Origin: an uncultured Anaerococcus sp.
Lineage (GTDB): Bacteria > Bacillota > Clostridia > Tissierellales > Peptoniphilaceae
NCBI RefSeq assembly: GCF_943912385.1
Contig: NZ_CALTTY010000005.1
Coordinates: 1 to 64,000, forward strand
DNA: 64,000 nucleotides
Direction of reading: 5' to 3'
This document shows positions 8,622-18,084 of this stretch, in pieces. The notes below the pieces were generated by a model. It made no database searches, had not been told where the DNA came from, and saw nothing but the letters and a program-made list of their open reading frames with translations. The position numbers and the translations under genes were made by a program. Every line of letters begins with the position of its first letter. Positions within the stretch are counted from its first letter, which is position 1.

Positions 8622-9056
8622 ATGAAAAAAGTTGCAATTATTTATTGGTCAGGCACTGGCAATACTCTTGCTATGGCATATGAAATAGCTGATGAGCTTA
8701 AGAACAATAGCATTGATGTAAATATCTTAACAGCTAGCGAATTTACAAAAGACGATATAGACTCATACGATGGCTTCGCTTTTGGTTGTCCAGCTATGGG
8801 ATCTGAGGAGCTTGAAGAAAGTGAATTTGAACCAATGTTTGAAAGCGTGGAGAATTCACTATCTGACAAGGCTGTTTTAATTTTTGGTTCCTATGAATGG
8901 GCTGATGGCGAATGGATGAGGTCTTGGCAAGAAAGATGTGAAAATGATGGAATCAACCTAGTTCGTGATGGTCTAATAGCTTATGATTATCCAGATGATG
9001 AAGCTTTAGAAGAATGTAGAAAGGCAGCCTTAGATTTAGCTAAAGCCCTTAATTAG
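8622..9056 (+). CDS. Flavodoxin
   Basis: A 144-residue short-chain flavodoxin, an FMN-carrying electron-transfer protein that can replace ferredoxin when iron is scarce. The FMN phosphate loop is SGTGNT at about 11-16. The later FMN-stacking loops fall around residues 54-60 (FGCPAMGSEELE) and 88-96 (GSYEWADGEW). An AAGGAG site precedes the start. The Fur box across its promoter supports induction on iron limitation. One base separates its stop codon from the next gene, so the two are co-transcribed. Confidence 0.93.
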   Translation: MKKVAIIYWSGTGNTLAMAYEIADELKNNSIDVNILTASEFTKDDIDSYDGFAFGCPAMGSEELEESEFEPMFESVENSLSDKAVLIFGSYEWADGEWMRSWQERCENDGINLVRDGLIAYDYPDDEALEECRKAALDLAKALN

Positions 9057-9057
9057 T

Positions 9058-9603
9058 ATGTACGAAGTTTTACTTATTAATTACGCATCACAAACTTTAG
9101 CTAACAAAAAACTTGCCAACCTATTTACTTTTAAAAATCTTAAAAATATAGACATAGAAAAAATGGTTTTTGAGTGGAATGAAATACTTAATAAGAAAAA
9201 TATATATGTAGAAATTTTGGGTAGTGGCGAATCTTCTGCTCAGATTTATACCTATAGGACAGAAAGACTTAAGGCTGTATTAAACAAAATAGAGGTTAGA
9301 AATCTATTAAGTCCCTTAGGTTACGATACAAATGACCTAGACCAATCAATAAACCATTTGAAAAAGAGATTTAGGAAAGAAAATTTCCCCCACGAAATTG
9401 GTATTTTTCTAGGTTACCCTTATGAAGATGTAATAGGTTTTATAGAAAATAAGGGATTAAAGTACTTAACTAACGGCTACTGGAAAGTATATGCCGATAA
9501 GGATGAAAAACTCAAACTTTTTGATCAGTATAATAAGATTAAAAAATCCTACAAAACTATTTTTAGTCGCCACAAAAATATTTCTAAGCTTTGCCTAAGC
9601 TAG
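9058..9603 (+). CDS. DUF3793 family protein
   Basis: A 181-residue soluble protein with the DUF3793 hallmarks, in particular FPHEIGIFLGYPYEDV near 133-148 and a following GYWKVYAD segment. No biochemical function is established that I know of. It begins one base after the flavodoxin stop codon, so the pair shares the Fur-controlled promoter. The family is often seen beside flavodoxin or iron-acquisition genes, which suggests a role in iron-limited metabolism; that is inference. The length is normal for the family. Confidence 0.75.
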   Translation: MYEVLLINYASQTLANKKLANLFTFKNLKNIDIEKMVFEWNEILNKKNIYVEILGSGESSAQIYTYRTERLKAVLNKIEVRNLLSPLGYDTNDLDQSINHLKKRFRKENFPHEIGIFLGYPYEDVIGFIENKGLKYLTNGYWKVYADKDEKLKLFDQYNKIKKSYKTIFSRHKNISKLCLS

Positions 9604-9688
9604 GATTTAAATTTAAACAATAAATAAGGCTCAAAGTCCCCACTAAAGGCAGATAATTGTCATATAATTTACTAAAATAATTAACACT

Positions 9689-9791
9689 AGAAAAGGCTAC
9701 TTGTATATCTCCTTTCATTGTCCCTTATATAGAAATCAAAACTATTGCTCTAGAGATTTCTACAAGGGTTTAATACAAATAGCCTTTTTCT
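9689..9791. other. Long nested hairpin between convergent genes
   Basis: An outer stem pairs AGAAAAGGCTACTTGTAT (9689-9706) with ATACAAATAGCCTTTTTCT (9773-9791). Inside it CCCTT/AAGGG (9722-9726 with 9764-9768) and AGAAATC/GATTTCT (9731-9737 with 9755-9761) form an inner stem. A- and T-runs on the outside let it serve as a two-way terminator for the DUF3793 gene and the heptad-repeat gene. The fold is longer than a normal terminator and could instead be a small palindromic repeat. Confidence 0.6.
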
Positions 9792-9825
9792 TTGTCTAAA
9801 TTTAAAGAATTAAATTCTAGACCTT

Positions 9826-12127
9826 TTATTTAATTTTTTCTATAATCCTAGACCTGGTTTCAAAGTCATCGCTTGATCCAGATACTGAGTTGTTTTTCTT
9901 GGCAAGGTCTGACATTTGATCTAAAATTATCTTAGCTTCGTCAATATCTCCTGTCTTATCTTTTAACTTATCTATACCTTCTTCCTTGTATCTTCTAAGA
10001 CCTGAGTCAAATTCTTCGTAGTTTTTATTGTAAGTGTCTTGGCCTTCTTTTAACTTAAGGGCACCCTGTCTTAACTCATTGATACCCTTATTAAGGTCGC
10101 CTATTCCCTTACTCATTGGGTTTATGGCCTTGTCATTGATATTTCCGAGGTCTTTTAAGGCCTTAGACCTTTGTTCAAATTCGCTTAGGCCTCCTGCAAG
10201 TTTAGCTGAACCTTCTTTTAATTCATTAGACTTGCTATCAACCATGCCAATACCTTGGCTAAGTTTTTCTACCCCTTGTCTATTCTTCTTTGTACCTTCC
10301 TTAAGTTTGGCTGAACCTGCCTTAAGCTCACCTATACCATTATCGAGACTTGTTAGGGCCTCTGATAACTTCATAAGGTCGCTATCTGAAAGACCTTTCT
10401 CTAGTTTACTAATTCCTTGAGCAAGTCCTTTGGAAGCAGAGCTTAGGTCATCTTGTGAAGCTTGAATCTTATTACTCATCTCATCCATTCCAGCACTTAT
10501 TTTTTCTATGCCTTGGCTTAGGCTCCATGCCCCCTGACTTAGTTCTCCTAAGTTTGACCTTAGGGCCTTGTTTACTTCTGAATTTGCACTGATACTTTCT
10601 ACTTCACCATAAAGATCAGCCTCAATGGCCCTTAGATTTTCTATTTCTGGACTAAGGCTACCGTCTTCATTTTTTGCTTCAAGGCTTGCAATTTGAGCCT
10701 CTATAGACTGGGCACTTTGGTTGATACCTGCTAGTGAATTATCAAGCTTTGGAGCAGATTCAGCTAAGCCCATTAGCTTATCGATAGAAGAAGCTAATTC
10801 ATCTGATGAACCTTTTGCCTTAGCTAGGCCGGCGCTCATTTCACCAAGCCCCTTTGCCATAGGGCTAATTTCTTCGCTAAATTCATCAAGCCCTGCCTTT
10901 AAGCTTAGGAGAGACTTGCTAAAGTCGTCAAGGTCTCTACTTTCTCCGCCTGCACCTAGTTTTTTCTTAAGCTCGCTTGTTCCTTGGCTTAATCTTCCTA
11001 TACCTTGGTCAAGGTCAGTCGCTCCCTTTTCTAGACCGGCTGCGGCCTCTCTTAAGTCACCCATCTTAGAGTTTATCTGAGAAACACCTGCTGTATATTG
11101 GTCTACGCCTCGGTTTAGGTCTGCCCCACCAGTGTTTAACTGGTTTACAGCTGATTCGATTGGTTTTATTTGCTCTGGCAAGCCAGCAAAGGCATTCGCC
11201 ATTTGGTCAAAGGAAGATTTTAGCTTATCTGACCCAGTAGCTAGCTTGTCAGTCCCTGCTGCCAGTTCATCCATACCACCGCTTAGGCTGTTTCCACCAT
11301 CTTTTAATTTATTAGATGCATCAACAAGCTTAGAAGCATTGCTGGTTAAATCATCTATCCCTGCCTCTAGGTCATCAAGAGATTCTAGTTCCTTGCCATC
11401 TTGGAATATTTCATTAGTTATAACTGCATAGACTTCAGCTGGCTTGAAATTTTCCACATCCATCTCAATATTAATTTCATCTTTAAACTTATCAAGCTTT
11501 TCACTATCAAGGATACCGTAAAAGTTTTCCCTAAGACCTGGAGCTAGGACTCCTGCCACAATTTGGTTTTTACCGTCTTTTACTATCTTTACATCATCTG
11601 ATTTTATATTTTTAACTTGATCGTCATCAAAGGTCATCTCTGTCACAACAAGATATGGGGCATAGACATCCTTGCCCGCATCCTTAGAAAGTTCTTTGAC
11701 CTTATTTTTAGCCTTTACAGTGATTTTTAACCTACCACTCTTTCCTTCAAGATCTGAAAATTTCACTTTTTTGCCATCAAGTTCATAACTTATGCTCACA
11801 TCCACAGGCAGGTCCTTGTCGGTCTTACCTTGGTAGTAAAAGTCCTTATCTTTAGAACCTATATCTATATAGCCGTCTTTAGTTTCAATTTTTTCGTCAG
11901 TTTCAAGATTTTTTATATCCTTAAGGTCTGACTTGTCCTTGACCTTTTCTTCTCCGTCTTTATTAATCCAAACTGACACGGTCTTATCATCTTCCTTGCC
12001 AGCTTCTTTATTTACATATATGGTTTCATTTTTACTTGCTACTGGCTCTGCTGCATAGGCTATATTGCCCCCCCAGAACAGATCCCAGACTTAGTACAGC
12101 TAGGGCCTTTACAAATTTCTTATTCAT
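9826..12127 (-). CDS. Exported heptad-repeat (YhgE/Pip-like) partner of an MMPL transporter, frameshifted at a G7 tract
   Basis: The long intact frame (11979 to 9826, 717 codons) lacks a signal peptide, but an in-phase extension exists: AAGGAGG then ATG at 12127 encodes MNKKFVKALAVLSLGS..., which a tract of seven G (12068-12074) throws out of frame to a stop about 30 codons in. With six G the reading becomes a clean signal peptide ending AYA-A that joins the long frame. The mature part has a beta-rich N-domain (to about 210), then many L-x-x-G-type heptads predicted as coiled coil. Such proteins pair with MMPL carriers at the cell surface. The start overlaps the MMPL stop codon. Length variation of the tract or a sequencing error could explain the break. 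Confidence 0.8.
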
Positions 12128-14192
12128 CTTTTCCTCCTTGTTTAAATCCTTTTGTAGTCTTTTCTATAAAGGGAATTGTTACCCCTATTACAGCTGGTAA
12201 GAAGATGATAATTACGAGCATTGATATTATCGCACCCCTTGCCAGGAAGATACATATGGTTGATACAATTTCCATCTTTGAATATATGCCTACACCTATT
12301 GTCGCCGCAAAGAATGACAGGGCTGATGTGACTATTGATTTTGATGTCTCTCTTACAGCTAGGTCGAGTGACTTATCTAGGTTTCTTTCCTTTTTATATT
12401 CAAATATAAACCTATCCATCATTAGGATTGAGTAGTCAATTGTTGAGCCTAATTGGACAACCCCGATTATTATCGATGTAACAAAAGGAATGGTATTGCC
12501 AAAGTAGAATGGTATTCCCATATTTATAAAGATTGCAAGTTCTATTGCCGCTATTAGTACAAGAGGAATTGCAAGTGATTTAAATATTATGGCAATTATT
12601 ACAAAGACCACCCCTATGGAAGCAATATTTACCATCCTAAAATCTCTGTCTGACAGGATTGTAAGGTCCTTGGTAAGGACAGCTTCGCCTGTAAGTTTAC
12701 CATCTGGATCGTGGTTTTTAACAACCTTATCAATCTTACTAACCTGCCCATTTACCTCATCTGATGCTGTCTGGTATTTTGAATTTACCATAATCATTTG
12801 GTAGCCTTCTTGTTCGAAGTTTTTCTTTAACTTATCAGGTAAAATTTCACCAGGTAGGGTAAGTCCAGTCATAGAGTTTACACTTAAAACATTGTTAACC
12901 CCGTCCACATCCTCTATTTCTCCAATCATTTCATTTACACTTGCTTTAGATAAGTCGTCTTTTACAACTACAAAGTGGCTAGATGCCATGTCATAGTCTT
13001 TTTTCATCTTATTTAAGGCAACTATTGAGTCTAAGTCTTGGGGAAGGGACCTGTCTAGGTTGTAGTAAAGGTCGGTATTTCTTGCACCATATATGGCTGG
13101 TATGAACAATAGTAGGAATGCTATAAAAAGTGGCTTTCTGTACTTTATAGTGAACTTTGCAGTCTTTTCAAATTCAGGTAGTAAGACCTTGTGGCTAAAC
13201 CTATTTACAAGTTTTTCAGAAAGTAAGATCATAGGTGGCAAAACTACTACTGTTGAGATAAGACCTAAAAGCACGCCCTTACTCATTACAAGACCGATGT
13301 CCTTACCAAGTCCTAGTTGCATTAGTAAAAGTACCAAAAACCCTGCAAAGGTTGTAAGAGATGAGGCAAATATTGACGCTAGAGTTGAGTCAATGGCCTT
13401 GGCCATGGCTTCGTTTTTATTGTCAGTCTTTGCCTTTTTCTCAACATACCTGTGGTATAAGAATATCGAATAATCTGTTGTTACAGCCAGCTGCAATACT
13501 GCTGCTATGGCCTTGGTTATATAAGAAATCTCTCCTAAAAAGACGTTTGTCCCAAAGTTATAAAGAATGGCATATCCTATATTTAACATAAATAAAAATG
13601 GGATAATGGTTGATTCATTGGTAAGGGATAAAACAACCAGGGCAAGAGCTACAGCCAGTCCTACATATATAGGAGTCTCTGTATCTATAAGGTCCTTGGT
13701 ATCCTTAACCAGGGAGGAAATCCCACTTAGGTATTTTTCCTTTGACTCGATTGCCTTTATTTGATCGATCGCCTCCATGGTCTTAAATGACGAAGACGAC
13801 TCGGAAAATTTGACCATCAAAAGAGTTGAATCTTCCGCATAAAAGGCATCCCTTATATCATCCGGTAAAAACTCATTTGGGACAGTATCTCCAACTATAG
13901 AAGACTTTGATATTACATCTTCCACCCCTTCTATTTCTAAAATCTCATCCTTTAATACATCTGCATCATGGTCATTTCCCTTTAGGATTAGCATGCCCGT
14001 TGCTGCATTTTTAAAGTCTTCATCCAAGATTTCTTGTCCCTGGGTAGACTCTAAATCTGCCGGCAAATATGATAGGATATCATAGTTAACCCCAGTAGAC
14101 TTATATCCAATCCAGGATGGTATAAGTAGGATTGTCATAATCAAAAGCACCAACCTAGGATGGTATGAAATAAATTTGGATATTTTTTTCAT
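12120..14192 (-). CDS. MMPL-family RND transporter
   Basis: A 690-residue membrane protein with two homologous halves. Each half has one N-terminal transmembrane helix (YHPRLVLLIMTILLIPS near 9-25 and YRKPLFIAFLLLFIPAI near 352-368), a large extracellular loop and a five-helix bundle. Conserved charged/polar helix-4 patterns TTDYSIFLYHRY and TIDYSILMMDRF match the MMPL proton-relay region. Substrates of this family include lipids, drugs and surface glycolipids; none is indicated here. It is the first gene of a pair with the downstream heptad-repeat protein, overlapping it by 8 bp. No TetR gene sits next to it. Confidence 0.88.
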   Translation of the reverse strand: MKKISKFISYHPRLVLLIMTILLIPSWIGYKSTGVNYDILSYLPADLESTQGQEILDEDFKNAATGMLILKGNDHDADVLKDEILEIEGVEDVISKSSIVGDTVPNEFLPDDIRDAFYAEDSTLLMVKFSESSSSFKTMEAIDQIKAIESKEKYLSGISSLVKDTKDLIDTETPIYVGLAVALALVVLSLTNESTIIPFLFMLNIGYAILYNFGTNVFLGEISYITKAIAAVLQLAVTTDYSIFLYHRYVEKKAKTDNKNEAMAKAIDSTLASIFASSLTTFAGFLVLLLMQLGLGKDIGLVMSKGVLLGLISTVVVLPPMILLSEKLVNRFSHKVLLPEFEKTAKFTIKYRKPLFIAFLLLFIPAIYGARNTDLYYNLDRSLPQDLDSIVALNKMKKDYDMASSHFVVVKDDLSKASVNEMIGEIEDVDGVNNVLSVNSMTGLTLPGEILPDKLKKNFEQEGYQMIMVNSKYQTASDEVNGQVSKIDKVVKNHDPDGKLTGEAVLTKDLTILSDRDFRMVNIASIGVVFVIIAIIFKSLAIPLVLIAAIELAIFINMGIPFYFGNTIPFVTSIIIGVVQLGSTIDYSILMMDRFIFEYKKERNLDKSLDLAVRETSKSIVTSALSFFAATIGVGIYSKMEIVSTICIFLARGAIISMLVIIIFLPAVIGVTIPFIEKTTKGFKQGGKDE

Positions 14193-14599
14193 TTTCTTCT
14201 CCTTTTCTATTATTAGAGCATGGATAAGTTTTATAGGAAAATACTTATAGGCTATAAAAATTATCCTCCGGAAAATTAGAAAATTTAGATTAAACTAAAT
14301 AAGACCATAGCCTTCTATAATATATGTTTTATAGTTTATTAATTTCGATTAATTAGTATATTAATCTTTTCGAGATATTTTTCCGATAAAATTAATATAT
14401 ATAAGTAAAGTTCTAATAAAACTTAATAATATAATTAAATGTCCTATTTATATGATACACCCCAGGGAAAAATATACAAGTTTTGAAATACTATGTTTTA
14501 TATATTGTTTGGCAGATTATTTTTACTTTAAAACCCTGTAAAGCTTGCCTTAACCACTCCTGGCCTTGTAGCCAATCAAATTATGGATTTTGGACTATA
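14193..14599. other. AT-rich gap upstream of the MMPL gene
   Basis: No gene is seen in about 400 bp. The only structure is an inverted repeat GATTAAT-N6-ATTAATC at 14348-14367 of the kind a dimeric regulator could bind, about 160 bp upstream of the MMPL start. Several TATAAT-like strings occur but none has a convincing -35 partner. Confidence 0.5.
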
Positions 14600-14633
14600 A
14601 AAAAACTGCCGGGCTTTTTAAGCTCAGCAGTTT
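14600..14633 (-). terminator. Terminator of the ldh pseudogene
   Basis: AAACTGC and GCAGTTT arms with an inner GGCT/AGC(T)C extension form a hairpin about 15 bases past the last ldh codon. The minus-strand product ends in a T-run. Confidence 0.7.
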
Positions 14634-14647
14634 AAATATTTTATTAA

Positions 14648-15587
14648 CTAATCATATAGGCCAGCCTTGGTCATAACATTTCTAAGGGTATGGCAAGATT
14701 CCTTCATTCTTTCTTATTCTGTATCAGTTAGGGGCACACCTATAACCCACTTAACCCCATCTTTTCCTATAACACTAGGTACACCTACAAAGATATTCTT
14801 CTCTCCATACTTTCCATCAAAGTAGGATGAGTTCGAGTATACTGGTCCTTCATCATTGATTATAGCCTGGACCAGCCTTGCAAGATCTGTGCCTATACCG
14901 TAGAAGGTCGCCCCTTCTTATTAATTATCTCATAGGCAGCATTTTTACCTTATGGGAATATGTAAAAGAGCCATCTCATCCACATCTGAGTGTCTTGCCA
15001 CCCATTCATAAATAGCTAGGCCTCCCACATTAGTGTAAGAACTACACATTAAACTTTATCTCCCGTCATCTCCAAGAATAAAGTCATCTACACTCCTTGG
15101 GTCTATACCTATTAAGGAAGCAATTATTTTTTAAACTTAGATATATCAAGGCTAGTCTCAGAGCCTATAACCTCCTAACAAGGTGCGCCCAATTACTTCT
15201 AACTAGCATAGGTTAGGATTCTACATGGCTTGAAGCCACCAGGAATTTACCTTCAAAACTAGAATCCTTTATAGTTATAACCATATCCTTAAAATCTTCA
15301 AATTCCTATCTACGAGGTCATGCCTGGCCTTTTTAGATTTTGAGGGGCTCTAACTGTAGTACCAGCCACTTCGGCATCCCTGCAGTAAGAATAATCAGCT
15401 TTATAACTCTCCTTAGACTGGGTAAAGGAAAGGGAATCTGACAAATCCATGGCGTCCCCCTCGGCCTTATCTTCATTGAGGTCAATTATCCCAAGCTGTC
15501 TACCAATACTCAAAATTGTGGAAGCGTAGGAAAAGACGAACTAACTGCCCCATCACCAACTAAAATAATCTTGCTATCTTTAATCAT
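14648..15587 (-). pseudogene. ldh: L-lactate dehydrogenase pseudogene
   Basis: Reading the minus strand from the ATG at 15587 (GAGGACC upstream) gives LDH pieces in correct order but in different frames. First comes the N-terminal NAD-binding loop (KIILVGDGAVSSS), then GIIDLNEDKAEGDAMDLSD with its frame shifted, an NAD-domain piece resembling the GAPQKPG segment (APQNLKRPGMTS), fragments of the catalytic domain, and finally the C-terminal run FYGIGTDLARLVQAI ... GKYGEKNIFVGVPSVIG ... VIGVPLTDTE interrupted by TAA. Several frameshifts and stops show genuine decay, not a single sequencing error. The enzyme would have reduced pyruvate to L-lactate. Confidence 0.92.
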
Positions 15588-15683
15588 AGGTCCTCTTTAT
15601 TTGTAATATTTATCCGCATCTTAATCTCTTAGGGTAATTTTAACAAAAATAAGAAAAATTTCTATGACTCAAATCACAAGACT

Positions 15684-16405
15684 TTATTTATCTAAATCAT
15701 CTATGGCAAGCCTTGCCATCTCAACTAAGCCTGAACTGGTGAAAGTATAATCATCAAAAGCTCTTCCAAAATTATCATAGCTGGTCTCTGTCTGACCCAT
15801 ATCCCTTGCTGATAGGTGGAAATTTTCTATCTTAGTTTTTTCATAGATTTTTCTGATATTTTCATGACTAACCCCAGATCCTGCCATGATTTCAATCCTG
15901 TCCCCATATTTTTCTTGAAGACCCTTTATAAGGTCAAGGCCCTCTATAGCCTTAGGATTTTTGCCAGAAGTTAAGATCCTGTCCACACCCATTTTTATAA
16001 GGTCTTCGATTTTCTCTTCCCCGTCTGTCGAATAATCAAGGCTCTGTGAAGGACAACTTTTTTAGGAAAGGCAAGGTAGACTAATTCCTTCATAGTCTCT
16101 ATATCAAGCCTTCCATCCGCATCAAGTACACCAAAGACAAAGCCATCTATAGGCTTATCCTTAAAAGCCATAATCGATGCTTTCATCTGGCCAATTTCAT
16201 AAGAATCATAGGTAAAATGCCCTGGCCTTGGCCTAATCATGACAAATTTCTCTATATCTCTATACTCACAGCAAATATCAACAAGGCCCACATCTGGAGT
16301 CAAGCCATCAAGCATAAGAGCCGAGCAAATCTCAACCCTATCAGCACCTCCAAAATAAGCTCCAACCATCCCATCAAAAGAATCAATACAAATCTCAAGT
16401 TTCAT
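15684..16405 (-). pseudogene. cutC: Copper homeostasis CutC-family protein, single frameshift
   Basis: Two abutting frames together make a complete CutC TIM barrel of about 240 residues. The first (from 16405) begins MKLEICIDSFD and runs through RVEICSALMLDGLTP and MIRPRPGHF to VVLHRA. The second (to 15684) carries MGVDRILTSGKNPKAIEGL and MAGSGVSHENI. Around 16036-16041 one base is missing: restoring it gives VVLHRAxDYSTDGEEKIEDLIKMGVDRI without interruption. Only one lesion is visible, so this may be recent inactivation or an assembly error. Next to the decayed ldh gene, inactivation is plausible. Confidence 0.88.
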
Positions 16406-16490
16406 AAAAGCCTCCTTATGTCTATTAAGTTTATAATATCAAAAAACTAAGCCCTGGGCAAGGAATAGGAAATAAACTTTTTAAGAAGAA

Positions 16491-16540
16491 AAAAGGCGAT
16501 GTTGTATCATAGTCTTACCATTTTAAAACATCACCCTTTT
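16491..16540 (-). terminator. Terminator of the sialic acid operon
   Basis: AAAAGGCGATGTT (16491-16503) pairs with AACATCACCCTTTT (16527-16540). It sits about 30 bases past nanE and ends in a T-run on the minus strand. Confidence 0.8.
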
Positions 16541-16571
16541 CTATATTTGAAATTTGAAACAGCCCCTTTGA

Positions 16572-17261
16572 TTATAGGCTTTCTATCTCGTCTACAAATC
16601 TCTTTGCTATATTTTGTGGTCTAGTGATAGCCCCTCCTACTACTACCGTAAAGGCCCCTAGTTCTAAGACTCTTTTTGCCTTTTCAGGGCTGTCGATATT
16701 TCCTTCTGCTATGACTGGGTGGTCACATTTTTCTATGATTCTTCTTAAAATCATAAAATCATCCTCGTCGATCTTATGATTTTTTGACTGAGAGGTATAT
16801 CCTACTAGGGTTGTACCTATATAGTCAAAACCCAATTTATCAGCCATGACTGCTTCTTCTACAGTCGAGCAGTCCGCCATGAGTTTGATATCTGGGTATT
16901 TCCTTCTTATTTCCTTATAAAAATCTTCTAATCCATCATTTTCCGGCCTTTTAGAATTTGTCCCATCTGTAGCTATTATATTGACTCCTTCTTTAACCAA
17001 GGCGTCAATTTCATCCATGGTCGGGGTGATGTAGACATCTGAATTGTCATAGTCTTTTTTAATTATTCCTATAATTGGCAAGTCGACATTTTTCTTGATT
17101 TCTTTTATATCGCTTACTGTATTTGCCCTAACTCCAACAGCCCCTGCCATTTTCGCAGCCAGGGCCATCCTCCCCATTATAAAAGATGAGTGGAGGGGCT
17201 CGTCTTCAAGGGCCTGGCAAGAAACAACAAGCCCCTTGTGTAATTTATCATAAACTTCCAT
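16572..17261 (-). CDS. nanE: N-acetylmannosamine-6-phosphate 2-epimerase
   Basis: A 229-residue TIM-barrel epimerase converting ManNAc-6-P to GlcNAc-6-P, the step that feeds sialic acid into amino-sugar metabolism. Family motifs are visible: GLVVSCQALEDEPLHS at the N-terminus, the catalytic-lysine strand PIIGIIKKDY, ADCSTVEEA near 133-141, GFDYIGTTLVGYT and VIAEGNI near the C-terminus. It is the last gene of the operon. Its start lies within the end of the upstream RpiR gene (14-bp overlap), indicating translational coupling. Confidence 0.94.
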   Translation of the reverse strand: MEVYDKLHKGLVVSCQALEDEPLHSSFIMGRMALAAKMAGAVGVRANTVSDIKEIKKNVDLPIIGIIKKDYDNSDVYITPTMDEIDALVKEGVNIIATDGTNSKRPENDGLEDFYKEIRRKYPDIKLMADCSTVEEAVMADKLGFDYIGTTLVGYTSQSKNHKIDEDDFMILRRIIEKCDHPVIAEGNIDSPEKAKRVLELGAFTVVVGGAITRPQNIAKRFVDEIESL

Positions 17262-18084
17262 CGTCCTTCTCCTTTATTAGCTGAAGCATCTTATTAACCG
17301 ATTCCATGTAGACCTCTCCAGATGTAAGTCTTATATCGTAAAGCTTTTTAAAAAGTATATCTAACATTACCATAGCTGGAAACTGGGGTGAGATTATATT
17401 TGAATATTCAAGATTTTGCTTGTGAGCTAAAAGCATCACAAAATCAAAGTCACTTGTCCACCTAGCTTTGTCATTTGATACAAAAAGGACAGTCTGAAGG
17501 CCAAGTTTTGCTGCCTTTCTTAAGCCTTCTATGACCTCTATGGACTTTCCAGAGTATGATATTCCGATTACCATTTCTCCCTTGTGAAGTCTTACGGAGT
17601 TTAAAAGTAAGGCATGGGTATCTGTAACAGCTTCTGCATCAAGACCGAGCCTTATGAGTCTTGTGGCAAATTCATTGGCTAGATTGCCTGATGAGCCTAC
17701 ACCATAGACAAAGATCCTCTTTGAGGATAAAATCTCCTCTACCAACCTATCATAGTCTTCACTAGAATAAAGATTATAGGATTTAAGGAGGATCTCTCTG
17801 TAGGTATCAAAAACTGGGCTCCCCGTATCCTTTTTTTTATTAAAACTCATCTTCCTAGAAAGCTTATACCTATAGACAAATTCCCTGTAACCAGCTAGAT
17901 CTAATTTCTTTGCAAAACGAGTTAGAGCTGCTTCAGAGGTATAAAGTTTTTTAGATACTGTCTTTGAAGATAAGTCTTTGTCATCTGTGTCCAGGAAATA
18001 GTCAGCAATTATTTTTTCTACTTCAGTTAATTCTTCATATTTTGATTCTATGAGTGGTAAAATTGATTCATAGTTTTCATTCAT
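17248..18084 (-). CDS. RpiR/MurR-family regulator of sialic acid genes
   Basis: A regulator of about 278 residues with an N-terminal HTH_6 domain (LTEVEKIIADYFLD..., recognition region TSEAALTRFAKKLDLAGYREF) and a C-terminal SIS sugar-phosphate domain (VYGVGSSGNLANEF and VIGISYSGKSIEVIEG). An upstream ATG at 18117 exists, but the residues it adds lie inside nanK and precede the usual family start. I therefore take the ATG at 18084 (MNENYES), which overlaps the nanK end as ATGAATGA. The ligand is probably ManNAc-6-P or GlcNAc-6-P. Candidate TGAAA-type operators lie at the two promoters of this locus. Confidence 0.88.
   Translation of the reverse strand: MNENYESILPLIESKYEELTEVEKIIADYFLDTDDKDLSSKTVSKKLYTSEAALTRFAKKLDLAGYREFVYRYKLSRKMSFNKKKDTGSPVFDTYREILLKSYNLYSSEDYDRLVEEILSSKRIFVYGVGSSGNLANEFATRLIRLGLDAEAVTDTHALLLNSVRLHKGEMVIGISYSGKSIEVIEGLRKAAKLGLQTVLFVSNDKARWTSDFDFVMLLAHKQNLEYSNIISPQFPAMVMLDILFKKLYDIRLTSGEVYMESVNKMLQLIKEKDDGSL

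Noticed and set aside
10034..10420. Long plus-strand open frames inside the heptad-repeat gene and other minus-strand genes
   Set aside because: They are antisense shadows of repetitive or biased coding sequence without ribosome sites or motifs.
15310..15513. Short minus-strand frame beginning MSIGRQLGIIDLNEDKAEGD
   Set aside because: It is an internal fragment of the ldh pseudogene, not a separate gene.
16552..16566. TTTGAAACAGCCCC resembling one end of the repeat element
   Set aside because: Only a short match with no second arm or core nearby.
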